DNA from: Sva-07 sp963774765
GTDB lineage: Bacteria > Actinomycetota > Acidimicrobiia > Acidimicrobiales > Ilumatobacteraceae
Assembly (NCBI GenBank): GCA_963774765.1
Contig: CAVZGP010000009.1
Span: 62,001 to 126,000 of the forward strand
DNA length: 64,000 nt
Direction of reading: 5' to 3'
In this document: positions 51,983-61,033 of the stretch, piece after piece
Layout: each line of letters opens with the position of its first letter
Numbering within the stretch: position 1 is the first letter of the stretch
The notes under the pieces: model-generated
The model's database searches: none
Seen by the model: the letters and a program-made list of their open reading frames with translations, nothing else
What the model was told of the DNA's origin: nothing
Translations under genes and position numbers: made by a program

Positions 51983-53779
51983 TCAGCCGGCGGGGCTGGG
52001 GTAGTCGGGCGGCGCCTCACCGGGCGGCGGCGTCGCATAGAGCGTCACCGCTCCGTCGGGATCGAACATCTTGTCCTCGGTCGGCCACGCTCCCGGCAGA
52101 TAGCGGGTGCCGCCGTCGACGAAGGTGTACATGCCCGTCCCGTCGTTGCGGATCTCGTCGGGCCCAGTGGCGTTCGGATCCCACCAGATCATGGTGGCAT
52201 CGTCGACGCCGCTGTAATCGGTGTAGGGCCAGTATCCCTTGTCGCCCCAGGTGAGGTATGGCTGACTGATCGCCTGGGTGGTCCCTGGATTGGCGAACAG
52301 GGCGTCACGCCACGTGTCGTGGGTGAGGTTCGGCCCCGTGTACATCGTGACGGCGTAGAACAGCGTGTAGTTCGGCATCAGCACACCGATCGTGTCGGCG
52401 GCAGGAGGCTCGGTTCCCTTCCACCATTCGTACAGTCCGAAATACCCACTCTCCTCGGGTGTCAGCGGCGCAGCGCCGTGGGTGATCCCGAACGCGTGCG
52501 CCCACTGGTCCTGGTCGTACGTGCGGGCGAACGCCGTGAGGTCGGAGAGCGCGGGTGCCACCAGGATCCACTCGGGATGGTACTCCTGCGCGGTCGCCTC
52601 CTTCGTGAAGTCGCGCGGCGCGATGCCGTCGGCGATGAGGATCACACTCGTGACACCCGACGACTTCAGCTTGGCGATGACCTGCGATGCCTGCGACTGG
52701 ATCGTCGCCGGGTCGAGTTGGTAGGGCAGGACTTCCGCGATGTCCGCGCCGTCGGAGCGCAGATCTGCTGCGAATCCCTCGTTGATCGTCACCGATTCCG
52801 GGCTCGACGAGATGTAGAGCAGACCGAACTTGCGGGGTTGGGACTGGAATGCCTCATCGCCGGCGTGCTCGGCGTTCTTGCCGATCAGCTGCTTCGAGAT
52901 GAACTCGCGTCCATGGGTGCGCGCCTGCTCTGCGCTGATGGCGAGACCCCACACGTTCGGGTCCCGCTGCTCATACCAGTCGGCCGGTTGGCCTGGTGTG
53001 CACCCGATGCACATCACGTCACGGGCGCTCAGTTCGTCGGCGAACACGCTGGTCAGTGCCGGGCCACCGAGCACCACGAAGGGCTGATAGTCCTCGGCGA
53101 TCCTCACGGCGTCGGCGCGGGCTGTGACCTCGTCGCTGGCGATCCCGGTGCTCACGTAGTACTCGACGTCGATGGTGCGCCCATAGAACTCGTAGTACGA
53201 CTGGAACATCTCGAGCATGTCGTCAGCCGTTGCCTCGGCGTCTGCGTTCGTGTCGTCGTTGCTGATCGCGTCGGTGAGGTAGTTGATGATCGGGTCGTCG
53301 TCGGGTCCGAGGTACTGCACCACCTTGATCGAGTCGGCCGTGACGCCGGTCGCGGTCGCCCCGCCGTTGTCGCCATCGAACGGTGCGTAGCATTCGGGTG
53401 CGAAGAACCACTGGATGGCCACGCGCCCCGTGTCGGGGTCGCAACGCTCGTCCCACGCGACCTCGATGCCCTGTTCCTCGGCCTGGCTGAACGACAGCGG
53501 GTACGTGACCTCACCGCCGCCACCGCCGGCGGGCTCGGTTGCGTCCGGTGTGGTGTCGTCGGGTGTCTCGGTCGTCTCGGTCGCCTCGGTGGTGGCAGGC
53601 GCCTCGGTCACCGCGGTCGTCGTGTCGGCACCGGCATCACCAGCGTCGTCGTCATCGCCACCCGTGACCAGCACGATGCCGACCACTGCCGCAATGACGA
53701 GCACGATCGCTCCGACCGGCCCCCACTTCTTGAGATTGTTCGACGAGGAACCCCCGCCTTCTGCCTGTGCTGGTTGCAT
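51983..53779 (-). CDS. Branched-chain amino acid-type ABC transporter substrate-binding protein, membrane-anchored
   Basis: A 598-residue protein. An N-terminal helix (WGPVGAIVLVIAAVVGIVLV, residues 19-38) anchors it, a Thr/Glu/Asp-rich linker follows, then a type-1 periplasmic binding fold (TADSIKVVQYLGPDDD, FVVLGGPALTSVF, KFGLLYISSSPES, TSVILIADGIAP). It lacks a lipobox Cys. Unusually long for a LivJ-like protein (about 370-400). Last gene of the transporter operon, three bases after the ATPase fusion gene. The ligand is not predictable and need not be an amino acid. Confidence 0.85.
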   Translation of the reverse strand: MQPAQAEGGGSSSNNLKKWGPVGAIVLVIAAVVGIVLVTGGDDDDAGDAGADTTTAVTEAPATTEATETTETPDDTTPDATEPAGGGGGEVTYPLSFSQAEEQGIEVAWDERCDPDTGRVAIQWFFAPECYAPFDGDNGGATATGVTADSIKVVQYLGPDDDPIINYLTDAISNDDTNADAEATADDMLEMFQSYYEFYGRTIDVEYYVSTGIASDEVTARADAVRIAEDYQPFVVLGGPALTSVFADELSARDVMCIGCTPGQPADWYEQRDPNVWGLAISAEQARTHGREFISKQLIGKNAEHAGDEAFQSQPRKFGLLYISSSPESVTINEGFAADLRSDGADIAEVLPYQLDPATIQSQASQVIAKLKSSGVTSVILIADGIAPRDFTKEATAQEYHPEWILVAPALSDLTAFARTYDQDQWAHAFGITHGAAPLTPEESGYFGLYEWWKGTEPPAADTIGVLMPNYTLFYAVTMYTGPNLTHDTWRDALFANPGTTQAISQPYLTWGDKGYWPYTDYSGVDDATMIWWDPNATGPDEIRNDGTGMYTFVDGGTRYLPGAWPTEDKMFDPDGAVTLYATPPPGEAPPDYPSPAG

Positions 53780-53782
53780 GAT

Positions 53783-56740
53783 CTACTCCGTTCCCCCTGA
53801 TCGGGTGATCGCGGCACTGGACGTGCCGAGGTATGACTCGATGACGTCTGGATGGGCCAGAACGTCCTCTGGCGATCCGGTCGCGATGACCTGACCCTGT
53901 TCGAGAGCGAGCAGCCGGTCGGACACGCCGGACACGAACGGGATGTCGTGTTCGACGATGACCAGGCTCGCGCCCATCTCGTCGCGCAGCCGCCGGATCA
54001 CCGGCGCCAGCGCTTCCACCTCGCGTTGGGCGATCCCCGAGGTGGGCTCGTCCAACAGGATCACCGCCGGCCGGTGTGCCACGAGGCACGCCAGGTCGAC
54101 GACACGACGGGTGCCGGTGGACAGCTCCCGTACGAACTTGTGGCGATAGTCGCCGAGGCCCATCAGCTCGATGAGTTCGTCGACGCGCATGGCGACGTGC
54201 TGTTCGGAGTCGACGACCATCGGTAGATGGAGTGCTGCGACCACGATGCTCCGGCTCCCGACGAAGCGCTCCTGTGCAACAGCAAGCGTCTCGGCGACGG
54301 TCAGCTCGGGGAAGAGGCGGGCGTCCTGAAAGGAGCGGCCGAGTCCCATCGATGCACGTCCCGCCGAGTTCAACGACGTGATGTTGTTGCCGTTCAGGAC
54401 GATCTGGCCGCCGTCGAGCGGGGTGAATCCGGAGATCAGGTCGAACACCGTGGTCTTGCCGGCCCCGTTCGGCCCGATGACGCCGACGATCTCGCGGGGC
54501 CACACGTCGAACGAGGCTCCGTTGACGGCCCGGATCCCGCCGAAGGTGACCGCCAGGTCGGCGACGGACAACACCGGCGCCTCGGTCCGGTCGATCACGG
54601 CCTGATCGAGATCGGTCCCGCCGTCGTCGGTGCCACCGTCATCGCTGTGGGCAGCGGACAGGAACACCGATCGCAGGAGGTCGGGCCGCTCGAGCAGCTC
54701 TGCGGTCGGACCGTCGAAGCGGATCGTGCCACGCTCCATGAAGTAGGCGCGATCGGCGACGGTCAGTGCGACGTTGACGCTCTGCTCGACGAGCACCACC
54801 GTGACACCATCGTCGGCCATGCGGCGCACGATCGGCAGCAGCTGGCCGACCACCACGGGCGCGAGGCCGAGCGAGAGCTCGTCGATCAACAGCACCTTCG
54901 GGCGCATGACGAAGCTCATCGCGAGTGCCAGCATCTGCTGCTGGCCACCGGACATGTTCGCTGCCGGCGAATCGAGTCGGTCGGCGAGCACAGGGAACAG
55001 CTCCAACACCTCGGCGGTGGCGGCCTCGACGCCCGCGGGATCGCGGCGGTTCGTCCACCCGGCGAGTTCCAGGTTCTCCTTGACCGTCAGCGAGCCGAAA
55101 ACGCCCTGCCCGCCGGGCATCTGCACGATGCCGAGCGAAGCGATCTCGTTCGGTGGGGCGTGGGTGATGTCGCGCCCGTCGAGCACGATGGCCCCCCGAT
55201 CGGCTTCGACGATGCCGCTGATCGACTTCAAGAGGGTCGACTTGCCGGCACCGTTGGTGCCGAGCAGCGCCACCACTTCGCCTTCGTCGAGGCGTAGGTC
55301 GATGCCGTGCAGCACGGTTCGGTTGTCGTAGCCGGCCTCGACACCCTTGAGCAGCAGCAGGCTGGTGTGGCCGTGGCGGCGGTCGTAGAGCACCTCCGAG
55401 CGAGCGGCCGCCGACTGCCACACCTGGGCGATGTCGTCATCGATCACATCGGCCACGCTGCGCAGCATCAGGCTGCCGATGACGAACATCGGGATCATCA
55501 CGAGCATGCCGATCTCGATCGACCAGTTGTCGGCGATCCAGCCGATCACCGGGAGCACGAAGAGGCCCGGGATGACCCAGAGCGAGCCGATGGCGAAGCC
55601 GGTCGCGCGGGCACGAGGCGGAATCGCCAACGACAGCGCAGCGAGGACCCCGGGTCCGATGATCGCCAGCGCCGCCGAGATCACACAGTTGAATGCGACG
55701 GCGACGTACACGTTCGGAGCGAACGCGAAGCCGGCCGAGGCGATGGACGTCAGCATGGCCACGGTGGCGATGAACCGGATCAGCCCCTTGATGTTGCCGA
55801 CGAAGCGCCGCGTGGCGATGCGAGCGCCGAGCACCAGGCCGACGAGCGCGAATGGTTCGGACACGGCGGCGGCGACGCCGCGTGCGCGCTCGTCGAGGTT
55901 GAACTTCTGCTCGTACAGCAGCGAGGCGAGCGTGACGAATCCGATCAACGATGTCGCGAGGAACGGCAGTGCCCACCAGATGCGTTGGAGCGATTTCACC
56001 TTGTGGGCGGTGCGCCAACTCTCGGCGAACGACGGCGATTCCTCCTCGGTGTCGATGATCTCCTGCGACGCACCCGTCGCGTGGCGTTCCCAACGGCCGC
56101 GGATCGGTTCGTGCATGCGCAGTGCGAGCACGGCGAAGATCACCGTGGGGATCACGAACACCAGGAACGGCACACGCCAGCCGAAGTAGTAGGCGAGCAT
56201 GCCGGCGGTCAGCGGTCCGATGAAGGCGCCGACGGCATTGGCCGCGCGGTGGAAGCTGTAGACCCGCGACCGCGTCTCGATGGGGTAGTAGTCGGCGATC
56301 AGCGAGTTGTGTGTGGGGTCGATCACCGCCTTGCCCAGCGACGACCCGGACCGCGCGATGGTCAACAGGATCAGACCGGTCGCGAGGCCGGTCATGCCGG
56401 AGAACATCGCCCACATCAGCGCGCCGCCGACGACGAGTGGGATTCTCTTCGACTTGTCGGCGTACTGGGCGATCGGGACCTGCAATGCCAACGCAGCGAT
56501 CGACGAGAGCGCCACGATCGACAGTGCGGTGGAGATGTTGATGTCGAACGACTCGCGGATGTTCGGCAGCAGGATGCCGAACGCGGTGCGATCGAGTTCG
56601 TCGACGGCATTGAGGCCGAACAGGATGATCAGCGGGTACGCAGCCTCGCCGCCGCACAGGTCGGTCATCCACTTCTTGGGGTGACGAACGCCGTACGCGA
56701 ACCGCTTGATCATGGGTGCGGTCTGGTCGGGGGCCGTCAT
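53783..56740 (-). CDS. Fusion of an MFS transporter with LivF- and LivG-type ABC ATPases
   Basis: A 985-residue protein. Residues about 30-425 are a 12-helix MFS domain (QYADKSKRIPLVVGG, RSGSSLGKAVIDPTHNSL). A LivF-like ATPase spans about 455-690 with Walker A LLGTNGAGKSTLL (about 493), signature NMSGGQQQMLAL and Walker B VLLIDELSLGL. A LivG-like ATPase spans about 715-975 with Walker A IGPNGAGKTTVF (about 755), signature LSTGTRRVVDLA, Walker B VILLDEPTSGIA. It supplies both ATPases for the fused permease upstream (ATGA overlap). The MFS role, co-transport or regulation, is unknown. Confidence 0.92.
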   Translation of the reverse strand: MTAPDQTAPMIKRFAYGVRHPKKWMTDLCGGEAAYPLIILFGLNAVDELDRTAFGILLPNIRESFDINISTALSIVALSSIAALALQVPIAQYADKSKRIPLVVGGALMWAMFSGMTGLATGLILLTIARSGSSLGKAVIDPTHNSLIADYYPIETRSRVYSFHRAANAVGAFIGPLTAGMLAYYFGWRVPFLVFVIPTVIFAVLALRMHEPIRGRWERHATGASQEIIDTEEESPSFAESWRTAHKVKSLQRIWWALPFLATSLIGFVTLASLLYEQKFNLDERARGVAAAVSEPFALVGLVLGARIATRRFVGNIKGLIRFIATVAMLTSIASAGFAFAPNVYVAVAFNCVISAALAIIGPGVLAALSLAIPPRARATGFAIGSLWVIPGLFVLPVIGWIADNWSIEIGMLVMIPMFVIGSLMLRSVADVIDDDIAQVWQSAAARSEVLYDRRHGHTSLLLLKGVEAGYDNRTVLHGIDLRLDEGEVVALLGTNGAGKSTLLKSISGIVEADRGAIVLDGRDITHAPPNEIASLGIVQMPGGQGVFGSLTVKENLELAGWTNRRDPAGVEAATAEVLELFPVLADRLDSPAANMSGGQQQMLALAMSFVMRPKVLLIDELSLGLAPVVVGQLLPIVRRMADDGVTVVLVEQSVNVALTVADRAYFMERGTIRFDGPTAELLERPDLLRSVFLSAAHSDDGGTDDGGTDLDQAVIDRTEAPVLSVADLAVTFGGIRAVNGASFDVWPREIVGVIGPNGAGKTTVFDLISGFTPLDGGQIVLNGNNITSLNSAGRASMGLGRSFQDARLFPELTVAETLAVAQERFVGSRSIVVAALHLPMVVDSEQHVAMRVDELIELMGLGDYRHKFVRELSTGTRRVVDLACLVAHRPAVILLDEPTSGIAQREVEALAPVIRRLRDEMGASLVIVEHDIPFVSGVSDRLLALEQGQVIATGSPEDVLAHPDVIESYLGTSSAAITRSGGTE

Positions 56741-58911
56741 GTCGAGCTCCGCTCGACGGTCGCCATGCCGGCGTCGTCATCCGGCGACGCCGGGTCGGAA
56801 CCGTTCGATCGCGTGGACGGGTCGTGGGTGTCGATCGCTGGAGGTGTGTCGTCGTCTCGGACGATCATCCCCGACGCGGTGGCGTCGTCGAGATCGATGC
56901 CTCTGCGGCGCAGGACGACGCTGACGTACCGGTCGCGGATCTTGATCACGAGGCTTGCAAGGCCGCCGGGGATGATCAACAGCACGATCAGCACGCCGAG
57001 CGCAGATGACAGCAGGCGCCACTCGGGCGAGGTGATGAACCATTCGCTGCCCTTGAGGAACACGGCGCCGAGCACGCCGCCGAACAGTGCGCCGAGGCCA
57101 CCGACGACGGCTGAGGTGAACACTTGGAGGCTGACGCCCGCGCCGTAGCTGGTCAGATCGAAGCTCTGGCTGAGGTGCACGAAGAGCCCACCGGCGATGC
57201 CGGCGACGAAGCCGGAGGTGATGAACGCCGTGAGTTTGATCGGCACCGGCGACACCGAGAACGCCTGCGCCGCCAGTTCGTTCTCTCGCATGGCGACGAT
57301 GGCGCGGCCGGTGCGACTGTGGCGGACACCTCGCAACGCCAGGTACACCAGGGCCAGCACGACGAGCGTGTAGGTGTAGAAGCGCGTCGGCGTCGACACG
57401 TCGATCCGGCCGAACAGCGGCAGCCGCTCAACTCGCTCTTGGGGAACCCATCCGAAGAACTGGCGGTTGAGCAACCACGAGTTCACCGCCAGCGCGAACA
57501 CCAAGGTGGTGACGGCGAGATAGAGCCCGCGCAGTCGGAGCGCCGGGAGCCCGACGACCAGGGCAGCAATCGCGCCGGCGACGCCACCCAGCAGGAGCGC
57601 CACCGACATGTCGACGTTCCAGGTGATGGTGCACTTGGCGCTCACCGCCGCACCGATCGCGACGAAGGCCATCTGGCCGAGCGAGATCTGTCCGGCCCAG
57701 CCCGACAGCACGACGAGCGACAGGCCGATCACGGCGAACACGGCCACGGCGGTTGCCTTGATGATCTGGTCGGTGCGCAACAGCAGTGGGATCAGCGCGA
57801 GGCCGATGATGAGGAGCGTCACCGTCATCCAGCGCAGGAGGCGTACGAGTGGCAGCCTGACCACCCACGGCTGGAGCGCCCGCACCTCGTCGGCGAGGCG
57901 CCACGCGGCCGCTTCGTCGCGGTCGACGCGTCCGTACTGGCGGCGCTGGAGCAGGAGTGCGACCAGCACCGCCGCGCCCACGATCGGGGTGACCAGCAGT
58001 GGGCTGCTCGCGTTCCAGGCAACCCCGTACTCCAGGACGCCGAGCGCGACCGCCGCGGTGGCGACCGTCGGCAGGTGGCGGAGTCGGCCGATCACGAGAG
58101 CAGCGAGCGCGAGCACGAGCGTGGAGAGGCTGAGCGCCGCTCCGAGCGGAACGCCGAGGATGCCGGCGCGTAGGAACATCGCCAGGAACGACAGCGCCGC
58201 AGCAATCCCCCACACCAGCGTCGACAGCCACGCGACCGGGATGCCGAGCATCAGAGCGCGCTCGCTGCGTTCGGCGGAGCCGCGGATGGCCGTGCCCAGT
58301 CGGGTGTTCCCGAGGAAGAGGGCCACGGCAATCATCGCGAGCGGCGCGACGATCAAGGCGATCAGATCGTTGGCCGACAGGATGAACGTCCCGATCGTGA
58401 GCTTCCAATCGACCGGCGGGGGAATACGCTGCGAGGCGGCGCTCTCACCCCACATCTGGGGGATGAGCAACGCCAGCACGGCGAGCAGCTGCGTGATCCC
58501 GATGGTGGCCACGGTGAGGACCAGGCGTGAGGCCTTCGCGAATCGACGGACGAAGGCGAGCTCGACGATCACGCCCAGCGCGACTGCGGCGACGAGTCCG
58601 ACGCCGAAGCCGAACAGGTAGGGCAGGCCCGAGAAGACGATCAGGCCGACGGCGAGGGTGGTGGGGACGAAGCCGAGGTCGGCCTGAGCGAAGTTGATCA
58701 CCCGGTTCGCTCGATACACGAGTGCCATGCCCATCGCCAAGAGCGCCGTGAGCAGACCGAGGATCACACCGCGCACCCAGGCGCCCGCCGGCATGCCGAA
58801 GAAGATCAGCTGGACGGCGATCAGACCCGCAGCAGGCAGCAGTTGCCCTGCGACCCGTTTGAGTTGTGTGGCTCCCAGGCCGGTCGAAGACGCCCCCATC
58901 TCGGATGGCAA
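56737..58911 (-). CDS. Fused LivH-LivM branched-chain amino acid-type ABC permease
   Basis: A 724-residue double permease. The LivH-like half (about 20-350) has YRANRVINFAQADLG and the cytoplasmic coupling loop RGSAERSERALMLGIP. The LivM-like half (about 365-680) has LSGWAGQISLGQMAFVAIGA, LRLRGLYLAVTTL and the coupling loop AMRENELAAQAFSV. A charged C-terminal tail follows. First gene of the operon, followed by the MFS-ATPase fusion and the binding protein. Together these three genes encode a complete Liv-type importer in three polypeptides. Confidence 0.92.
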   Translation of the reverse strand: MPSEMGASSTGLGATQLKRVAGQLLPAAGLIAVQLIFFGMPAGAWVRGVILGLLTALLAMGMALVYRANRVINFAQADLGFVPTTLAVGLIVFSGLPYLFGFGVGLVAAVALGVIVELAFVRRFAKASRLVLTVATIGITQLLAVLALLIPQMWGESAASQRIPPPVDWKLTIGTFILSANDLIALIVAPLAMIAVALFLGNTRLGTAIRGSAERSERALMLGIPVAWLSTLVWGIAAALSFLAMFLRAGILGVPLGAALSLSTLVLALAALVIGRLRHLPTVATAAVALGVLEYGVAWNASSPLLVTPIVGAAVLVALLLQRRQYGRVDRDEAAAWRLADEVRALQPWVVRLPLVRLLRWMTVTLLIIGLALIPLLLRTDQIIKATAVAVFAVIGLSLVVLSGWAGQISLGQMAFVAIGAAVSAKCTITWNVDMSVALLLGGVAGAIAALVVGLPALRLRGLYLAVTTLVFALAVNSWLLNRQFFGWVPQERVERLPLFGRIDVSTPTRFYTYTLVVLALVYLALRGVRHSRTGRAIVAMRENELAAQAFSVSPVPIKLTAFITSGFVAGIAGGLFVHLSQSFDLTSYGAGVSLQVFTSAVVGGLGALFGGVLGAVFLKGSEWFITSPEWRLLSSALGVLIVLLIIPGGLASLVIKIRDRYVSVVLRRRGIDLDDATASGMIVRDDDTPPAIDTHDPSTRSNGSDPASPDDDAGMATVERSST

Positions 58912-58960
58912 CCTAGTCGGGGCGGTGGTTGCCCGAACGGATCGGAGGCGCTGCTCTCTC

Positions 58961-59005
58961 GTTGCGATGAGCGAGTCGACCGGATACGGCGGTTTGGCTC
59001 ATCGC
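58961..59005 (-). repeat. Single REP-like repeat copy, inverted orientation
   Basis: Read on the minus strand, 59003-58966 matches the 38-base core of the 34.6 kb repeats at about 34 of 38 positions, including the centre ACCGCCGTATCCGGTCG. It sits between the LivHM start and the 3' end of rnpB. Confidence 0.8.
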
Positions 59006-59023
59006 AGCGGTGGTGTGGGGTGG

Positions 59024-59416
<393 letters not shown>

Positions 59417-59421
59417 TGACG

Positions 59422-59427
59422 AGTGTA
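59422..59427 (-). promoter_or_regulatory. Candidate -10 box of rnpB
   Basis: TACACT on the minus strand ends five bases before the predicted RNA 5' end. No convincing -35 hexamer is seen 16-18 bases further upstream. Confidence 0.4.
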
Positions 59428-59461
59428 CCCCTGCCCACTCGACGGCATCTGTGCCCGTGGT

Positions 59462-59478
59462 GTCCCGGAATCCGGGAC
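59462..59478. terminator. Palindrome after the ferritin-like operon
   Basis: GTCCCGGA-A-TCCGGGAC is a perfect 8-base inverted repeat with a one-base centre, 28 bases beyond the ferritin-like gene stop and upstream of the rnpB promoter. Terminator or operator; the tiny loop disfavours a stable hairpin of full length. Confidence 0.35.
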
Positions 59479-59505
59479 TGTCGGGGCGCAGATCGCGCCG
59501 GCTGA

Positions 59506-60336
59506 TCAGCAGCTGGGTTCGAGCTCGTTGTAGATCAGCGCGTTCAGCGACGGTGTCTGCAGGACGAAGGTCTCGCGGACGCCGTTCTCGTCCGGCGCAC
59601 CGACCACGAGCTCGACCTGTCCCGTCGACCCGAATCGATCGGTGATCGAGAACTGGAACGGAATGCCCTGATCATCGTTCTGCACGCCCCCTCCGCCGAT
59701 CGTCGGGCTGACGTAGCCCTCTGGGCCGCGCGATCCAGCCACGATGGCTGCGGCGTGTCGCGATTCGAGCGTCGCGGCAGCGATGGCCGCGGCTGCCCCG
59801 GCGGCATCGGTGAGGTCGAGCGTGAGCGTCTGATTCGTCGCTGCGGCGATGTTCTCCAACGCCACGGCGCTGTTGAGGATGTCGCGCATGGGGTCGTCAC
59901 TTCCGAGGATCGCCACGAGCAGCGGGTCGACGAGACGCTCCATGTACCACGGGTTGGTGCAGTCCCAGGCGACCCCACCCACCGTTTCGGTGAGTGCGCC
60001 CATCTCGGCGGCGACCGCCAGATGGTCCTCGATCAACCGCTCGACCAACATGGTCTGGTCGGCGTCGAGCACGCCGACACCGAGAATCGTCTCGTACACC
60101 GACACCAGCGTGAGTTCCATCGACGAGGCGGTACGCAACATCACCGCGTCGTCGATCGGGTAGTCCGGCGGTTCGGTGACCGGGGGCGCGTACCCGACGC
60201 GCCCCGGTGCCTCGGCGGAGTCGTCCGTGCCGCACGCGGCAACGAGTGCGGCGGCCGACACGGTGAGTCCGCCGAGCTTGAGGGCGTCGCGGCGGCTGTA
60301 GCCCGAGCTGGCGCTGCGTGATGTGCGGCGGTTCAT
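59506..60336 (-). CDS. Tat-exported ferritin-like domain lipoprotein
   Basis: A 276-residue protein. The twin-arginine motif YSRRDALKLGG is followed by a hydrophobic segment and lipobox LVAAC (about residue 34). A ferritin-like helical domain spans roughly 65-200 (MLRTASSMELTLVSVYETIL, RLIEDHLAVAAEMGAL, NSAVALENIAAA, ATLESRHAAAIV), with Glu/His residues on helices as in DUF4439-type proteins. Whether metal is bound is uncertain. It overlaps the preceding ferritin-like gene (ATGA). Confidence 0.82.
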   Translation of the reverse strand: MNRRTSRSASSGYSRRDALKLGGLTVSAAALVAACGTDDSAEAPGRVGYAPPVTEPPDYPIDDAVMLRTASSMELTLVSVYETILGVGVLDADQTMLVERLIEDHLAVAAEMGALTETVGGVAWDCTNPWYMERLVDPLLVAILGSDDPMRDILNSAVALENIAAATNQTLTLDLTDAAGAAAAIAAATLESRHAAAIVAGSRGPEGYVSPTIGGGGVQNDDQGIPFQFSITDRFGSTGQVELVVGAPDENGVRETFVLQTPSLNALIYNELEPSC

Positions 60337-60959
60337 GACGTCACTCCTGCGGCCATCTCGAGCGGTTCTGCTTCGGGGTGGAACAGCTCTTCGAGATTCG
60401 AGGAGAGGTCGCCGAGGTCGCTCAGCACGGTCGCCATACGTGCCTCGACGACGAGGATCGAGGCCGTCAGCTTGCGGGCATTGACCGACTCGTAGTCGGC
60501 GAGCAAGGCCGTATGTGTGGCGACCGCGGTGTTCTCGAGGCTGTTGGCGGCTGCGGCGAACGCCGAGACGTCGGTCGTCGCGAATGCGGGCTGGAGCTCG
60601 GCGAAGACACTCTCGTTGCCGGTGTCGGCCGAGAATCCTGCGACGCCGGCGATCTCGGAGGCGTAGGACTCGTGGTTGACCGCGAACACCTCCGCCAGTG
60701 CCGCCGCGTCACCGGTGATGCCGGTGCTGATCGACTCGCGATACAACGCCGCGGCGGTCAGCTCGAGCTGCATCACCGGGAGCAGGAGTTCCTTGTCACC
60801 GTCGGTGGGCGTCGTCGGAGCGGCAGATGCGGGTCGGGCGACGCTGAGCGCAGCGGCGCTGGCGAGGCCGACAGCGCCAAGTGCGCCGATGAGGCCGCGC
60901 CTGGACGTGGCAGGTGCGGCGGGGTCGAGATCCACGGGGGAGTGTCCTTTCGGGGTCAT
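60333..60959 (-). CDS. Tat-exported ferritin-like domain protein
   Basis: A 208-residue protein with Tat motif TSRRGLIGALGAVG and AxA-type cleavage site (ARPASAA) at about residue 46. The mature part is a four-helix ferritin-like bundle (VMQLELTAAALYRESI, VFAVNHESYASEIAGV, NSLENTAVATHTALL, LTASILVVEARMATVL). It is a soluble counterpart of the following lipoprotein. The ATG 60959 is chosen from the Tat motif; the much longer open frame upstream is antisense to the kinase gene. Paired Tat ferritin-like proteins may bind or protect against metals or peroxide; function not proven. Confidence 0.82.
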   Translation of the reverse strand: MTPKGHSPVDLDPAAPATSRRGLIGALGAVGLASAAALSVARPASAAPTTPTDGDKELLLPVMQLELTAAALYRESISTGITGDAAALAEVFAVNHESYASEIAGVAGFSADTGNESVFAELQPAFATTDVSAFAAAANSLENTAVATHTALLADYESVNARKLTASILVVEARMATVLSDLGDLSSNLEELFHPEAEPLEMAAGVTS

Positions 60960-61033
60960 GCGTACGACAGCCTTCCCGCTGGGAGGGCATTGGAGCAATT
61001 CTAGGGTCGGGCGCGCGGTCAACGGGTGATCGC

